Positions 14,601 through 16,628 of a stretch of DNA of 16,628 nt are shown here, in pieces. The notes beneath the pieces were generated by a model. The model was not told the DNA's origin, made no database searches, and saw nothing but the letters and a program-made list of their open reading frames with translations. The translations under genes and the position numbers were made by a program. This DNA comes from Deltaproteobacteria bacterium (GTDB lineage: Bacteria > Desulfobacterota > Desulfofervidia > Desulfofervidales > DG-60), in NCBI GenBank assembly GCA_021163945.1, contig JAGGTC010000208.1, positions 1 to 16,628 of the forward strand, in the 5' to 3' direction. Positions within the stretch are counted from its first letter, which is position 1. Each line of letters starts with the position of its first letter.

Positions 14601-15815
14601 ATCTCAATCTTGAGATATTCTCGTTATGAAAGAAGGGTCTATATCCCTTATATGTGTGACCATGCATTTGCACTTCAGGCAGTATTTGAGGGCTGTGGGG
14701 TCCCGGCAAAGGTACTCCCACCATCTGATGAAAGGAGCCTAGAATTGGGTAGGAGCTTAAGCTCTGGTAAGGAGTGCTACCCCTGTATCCTCACCACAGG
14801 GGACATGGTCAAGATGACACAGATGCCAGACTTTGATCCAAAGCACTCTGCATTTTTTATGCCCTCTGGCAGTGGCCCATGTAGGTTTGGGCAATATCAT
14901 AGGTTCCAGCGCATTGTCTTAGACAAATTAGGATATCATGAGGTACCCATCTATTCCCCCAATCAAGATGGAAGCCATTATGAAGAGCTAGGCATGGTAG
15001 CAAATGATTTTATTCGCTGGAGCTGGAAAGGGCTTGTCAGTGTGGATCTGCTAAGTCAGCTTTTGCGAACTACAAGACCCTATGAAGAGAATCCTGGTGA
15101 GACAGAAAGGGTGTATAGAGATAGCCTGAATGAAATTTGCCATTGTCTAAGAGAAAAAAGGGAACCTGCCATGGTCTTGGAGGGCATAGTTAAGAAATTT
15201 AAAGAGATCCCAAAGACTGAAAAGAAAAGGCCACCTATTGGAATTGTTGGCGAGATATATATCCGTTTTAATCCATTTGCAAATGAAGACATTGTGAAGC
15301 AGATAGAGGATTTGGGCGGTGAGGTATGGATGCCACCCTTTGGGGAATGGATATTCTATACAAATCACACAGCCATTTTGCGTGTCTGGAGACAGAGATA
15401 TGTGAAGAGGCTTTTGCGTTTACTTTTCATTAACTTTATCCAGCATAAAGAAGAACATAAGTTGAGGTCTGCATTAAGAAGTGGTTTAAAGGATGGAAAG
15501 GAGCCATTTATCTTTAGAATGCTCTCTTGGGCAAAACCCTATCTAGACCCTGCATTTGAGGGGGAGGCTGTACTCTCTATTGGAAAGACAATCGATTTTT
15601 TGAGAAAGGGGGCCGTTGGGATTATCAATGTAATGCCATTTACATGCATGCCAGGCACAATAGTGCAGGCAATACTAAAAAGGGTAAAGGAGGAGCATGG
15701 AAACTTCCCATGCCTAAATCTGATATTTGATGGGCAGGGAAGGACAAACATTCAGACAAGGCTAGAGGCATTCATGCACCAAGTCCAGCAATTTTATAAA
15801 TCCAGGTTTGATTAA
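11622..15815 (+). CDS. Giant acyl-CoA dehydratase activase-like protein: two BadF/HgdC ATPase domains + DUF2229-like + HgdB-like region
   Basis: The 1397-residue product contains two complete ASKHA-fold ATPase domains. Domain 1 (about 13-275) has GIDVGSTS, EIGGEDSK, LCAAGTGAFLDQQ (Cys141), GRCAVFAKSDMIH (Cys180) and FQGGVAANLGM. Domain 2 (about 329-586) has GIDIGSIST, EIGGQDSK, ACAAGTGSFLEEQ (Cys454), ERCTVFMKSDLVH (Cys494) and FQGGVAANKG. In homodimeric HgdC-type activators two such cysteines per subunit hold one bridging [4Fe-4S] cluster that passes electrons at very low potential on ATP hydrolysis. The C-terminal 800 residues (DUF2229/HgdB-like) add Cys611-x2-Cys614-x3-Cys618, Cys637, Cys724, Cys766, Cys937, Cys1052-x2-Cys1055, Cys1087 and Cys1342. 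The ATG at 11622 is the only start in frame before the first motif. Substrate unknown; the domain order is shared by proteins annotated as acyl-CoA dehydratase activase-related in anaerobes. It overlaps the radical SAM gene. Confidence 0.93.
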   Translation: MKIGDFIQKSNNLYLGIDVGSTSVCTIILDKNGDILFEDYRRISGQPLATVANVLEKIEADFSFEDIVSLSFTGSGGKAFLPILGGDFINEIIAHGRAVAHFYPKVRTVIEIGGEDSKLIFLSPSPDGYPRIVDFAMNTLCAAGTGAFLDQQAHRLGISIEEFSRLALEASYPARIAGRCAVFAKSDMIHLQQEATPLPEIVAGLCYALARNLKSNIGRGKPFLKPIAFQGGVAANLGMRRAFCDILHLSEEELIIPEHFLTMGAIGAALWALERKRKNYVFPGVDKLYEAIEKRRRERRSWPPLELKRSLFKKVFSPISINKGEKVKAYLGIDIGSISTNLVVLDEEKRLLCKKYLMTAGKPLEAVKRGLKEIGEGLGDRLEIVGVCTTGSGRFLVGDFVGADIIKNEITAQAEAAVEIYPEVDTVFEIGGQDSKFIRLENGTVVDFQMNSACAAGTGSFLEEQAEGLGVSIAGEFGDLALSAKCPAPLGERCTVFMKSDLVHYQQRGASKEDLVAGLCYAIAQNYLNKVVGNRKIGKNILFQGGVAANKGVVAAFERLLGKSIVVPEHHEVTGAIGAALLAMKERNWEKTRFKGFELAHVRYSINTFVCKACPNRCEIKKVSIEGDRPLFYGGRCEKYEVSRRDYKIRGVLNLVRERNDLVRRYSKIEEGGTIGIPMVFFFHDLLPFFSTLLKGLGFGAVTSDPTTKETVKEGIETVIAETCYPVKVAHGQVSNLIKRGIKYIFVPSIIDLPPIHKEFSQGMLCPYVEALPHMLKAAFPFKKLGVKLIDPVLYLGRRGWYRKESIRNIAKSLKVSTKEVERAWEEAEIVQSEYQRALRERGRAVLEGLKDDDIAIVIVGRPYNSFDDGVNLRIPQKLAKRGVTVLPLDALPLSEIKEIDYMKDFYWHYGQNILSAAKIIREDKRLYAVYITNFACGPDSFILHFFREQMQGKPFLEIEIDEHSADAGIVTRLEAFLDSIKGRKRPPSEERKISILRYSRYERRVYIPYMCDHAFALQAVFEGCGVPAKVLPPSDERSLELGRSLSSGKECYPCILTTGDMVKMTQMPDFDPKHSAFFMPSGSGPCRFGQYHRFQRIVLDKLGYHEVPIYSPNQDGSHYEELGMVANDFIRWSWKGLVSVDLLSQLLRTTRPYEENPGETERVYRDSLNEICHCLREKREPAMVLEGIVKKFKEIPKTEKKRPPIGIVGEIYIRFNPFANEDIVKQIEDLGGEVWMPPFGEWIFYTNHTAILRVWRQRYVKRLLRLLFINFIQHKEEHKLRSALRSGLKDGKEPFIFRMLSWAKPYLDPAFEGEAVLSIGKTIDFLRKGAVGIINVMPFTCMPGTIVQAILKRVKEEHGNFPCLNLIFDGQGRTNIQTRLEAFMHQVQQFYKSRFD

Positions 15816-15820
15816 TCAAA
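15807..15820. repeat. 14-bp perfect palindrome formed by two convergent stop regions
   Basis: TTTGATTAATCAAA is its own reverse complement. It supplies Phe-Asp-stop to the plus-strand activase (TAA 15813-15815) and Phe-Asp-stop to the minus-strand HD-GYP remnant (TAA 15814-15812). There is no loop or U-tract, so it is not an evident terminator. Confidence 0.9.
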
Positions 15821-16036
15821 TTTAAATCCCTTTTGGTTAAAGAGCCTCAAGCACGCATTTACTACCTCAGGATCATAGAGGATACCCTTATTTTTTGAGA
15901 TTTCCTCTAGTGCCTTATCTATGCCATAAGCTGGTCGGTAGGGTCGATGAGAGGACATGGCCTCAACCACATCTGCCACAGCTAAAATCCCTGCTTCAAG
16001 GAGGACATCTTTTCCGCAAAGGCCTTGAGGATATCC
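15812..16036 (-). pseudogene. HD-GYP domain remnant (C-terminal 74 codons)
   Basis: The minus-strand frame from 16036 to the TAA at 15812-15814 encodes the tail of an HD-GYP cyclic-di-GMP phosphodiesterase. It starts at the GYP of the name-giving motif (GYPQGLCGKDVLLEAGILAV, continuing ADVVEAMSSHRPYRPA), then GIDKALEEI, GILYDPEVV and ACLRLF, ending GFKFD. It contains no stops. The metal-binding HD motifs that should precede GYP are missing, and the frame differs from the PAS piece just upstream. In normal proteins of this layout about 100 or more residues of HD core stand between the PAS domain and this tail, so an internal deletion that also broke the frame explains the arrangement. It cannot be catalytic. 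Confidence 0.85.
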
Positions 16037-16521
16037 TGAACTATCCGTCTGCGCTCTGTAATGTCTGATAAGGTTCCTATTACAGCCGGTCTTCCCTGGT
16101 ATATTGTTCGAGAGCCATAAACCTCTACGTGGATGATTTCTTTATTCTTTGTTATCCCTCTGAAATTATAATGGATAGATTTTACCCTCCTGGATATTCG
16201 TCTGCGCAGAGCCTTCTCAACCACTGGCCAATCCTCTTGCAGAGTCAGATCCCTAGGTCCCCTCTTGCCTATCAACTCCTCAACCCTATAACCAAATATC
16301 TCAGCTAATTTAGGATTTACATATCTAAAGATTTCATCCTGTATAAGATAGATACCAACTAGGGATTTCTCGGCTAGACTTCTAAACTTGTTCTCTGACT
16401 CCCTCAGCGCCTCCTCTGCCTGCTTATGCTCAGTTTCTGACTTCTCCAATTCTGCAATCCGCCTTCGCATTTCTGCCAATTCATTTATAAGTTGCTCTTT
16501 TGTCTTATATTTGTCTTTCAT
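15982..16521 (-). CDS. PAS sensor fragment (N-terminal part of a broken PAS-HD-GYP protein)
   Basis: This 179-codon open frame encodes an N-terminal coiled coil (about 5-40, KTKEQLINELAEMRRRIAEL) and one PAS domain (about 44-157: ENKFRSLAEKSLVGIYLIQD, FGYRVEELIGK, PAVIGTLSDITERRR). The last 20 residues (IVQDILKAFAEKMSSLKQGF) are an out-of-frame reading of the HD-GYP tail. Intact relatives continue into an output domain, here HD-GYP, judging by the remnant downstream. The ATG at 16521 is preferred over an in-frame ATG at 16563: the MKDKYKTKEQL beginning is the usual one for this module, and the longer form would overlap the preceding membrane-protein gene. No strong Shine-Dalgarno is seen. A stand-alone PAS protein could still be made and fold, but without output activity. 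The regulatory target is unknown. Confidence 0.75.
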   Translation of the reverse strand: MKDKYKTKEQLINELAEMRRRIAELEKSETEHKQAEEALRESENKFRSLAEKSLVGIYLIQDEIFRYVNPKLAEIFGYRVEELIGKRGPRDLTLQEDWPVVEKALRRRISRRVKSIHYNFRGITKNKEIIHVEVYGSRTIYQGRPAVIGTLSDITERRRIVQDILKAFAEKMSSLKQGF

Positions 16522-16532
16522 CTTATTCACAT

Positions 16533-16628
16533 TTAACCAAAAATTGTCATAATGTCTAGCCATAAAATCATTTTTTTCATTGACAGATAGAAAAAGAGTA
16601 AAGTCACAATAATCGCAAACGGGGCTGC
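16533..16628 (-). CDS. C-terminal end of a multi-pass membrane protein, possibly a BCCT-type transporter (partial)
   Basis: From the window edge an open frame of 31 codons runs to the TAA at 16535-16533. It reads AAPFAIIVTLLFFYLSMKKM then ILWLDIMTIFG, i.e. one membrane helix followed by a short tail. The ALPF-like start of a last helix with a Lys-rich exit resembles the end of BCCT (betaine/carnitine/choline) carriers, but 31 residues cannot establish the family. The stop is 11 nt before the PAS start, so the two could share a transcript. Confidence 0.5.
   Translation of the reverse strand, partial: AAPFAIIVTLLFFYLSMKKMILWLDIMTIFG

Noticed and set aside
15539..15751. Minus-strand open frames inside the activase gene
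   Set aside because: Shadows of a strongly supported plus-strand coding region, with no family features of their own.
1..16628. CRISPR array, insertion sequence, rRNA or phage module
   Set aside because: No regularly spaced repeats, transposase motifs, terminal inverted repeats with target duplications, rRNA core sequences or phage genes were seen on reading both strands.

Overview
The window reads as a piece of chromosome from an anaerobic bacterium, most likely Desulfobacterota (Deltaproteobacteria-like). This placement is an inference. It rests on the gene order tgt-yajC-secD-secF-(LysM-type envelope protein)-dprA-topA, a very large BadF/HgdC-type activase (an oxygen-sensitive protein type typical of strict anaerobes), a SecF with an extra transmembrane pair, and a PAS/HD-GYP sensor module of a style common in that group. 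There are no rRNAs, CRISPR arrays, insertion sequences or phage genes.

Layout. (1) 1-1404, minus strand: a good sigma-70-type promoter drives four tRNA genes in the order Thr(UGU)-Tyr(GUA)-Gly(UCC)-Thr(GGU). This is the order of the E. coli thrU-tyrU-glyT-thrT cluster that precedes tufB, but here a frameshifted lipoprotein-like gene and the threonylcarbamoyl-AMP synthase gene tsaC (cut by the window edge) follow instead of tuf. (2) 1459-9508, plus strand: a compact run of seven genes, tgt, yajC, secD, secF, a small exported protein, dprA and topA, with gaps of at most 3 nt or overlaps. It covers tRNA queuosine modification, the SecDF-YajC part of the protein export machine, transformation/recombination and DNA supercoiling. 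(3) 9509-10634, minus strand: a major-facilitator transporter broken by one extra base in a seven-C run, convergent with topA with no gap. (4) 10635-10729: a divergent promoter region with a 9-bp inverted repeat sitting on the -35 box. (5) 10730-15815, plus strand: a radical SAM protein of the COG0731 type, overlapped by a 1397-residue protein with two complete HgdC-like ATPase/[4Fe-4S] domains followed by DUF2229-like and HgdB-like regions. (6) 15812-16628, minus strand: the remnant of a PAS-HD-GYP signalling gene that has lost its HD core, behind the last 31 codons of a membrane protein.

Points most worth attention. The tRNA cluster is flanked by enzymes whose substrates it encodes: TGT for tRNA-Tyr, and TsaC for the two tRNA-Thr. 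Three promoters predict transcripts starting 0-3 nt before the gene. The giant activase looks like a single-chain version of the normally dimeric activator and is translationally tied to an uncharacterised radical SAM protein. Three genes are broken (lipoprotein, transporter, PAS/HD-GYP); two of these differ from an open frame by a single base, so consensus error must be excluded. I see no clear evidence for a wholly new defence or mobile system; the radical SAM-activase pair is the best candidate for undescribed biochemistry.
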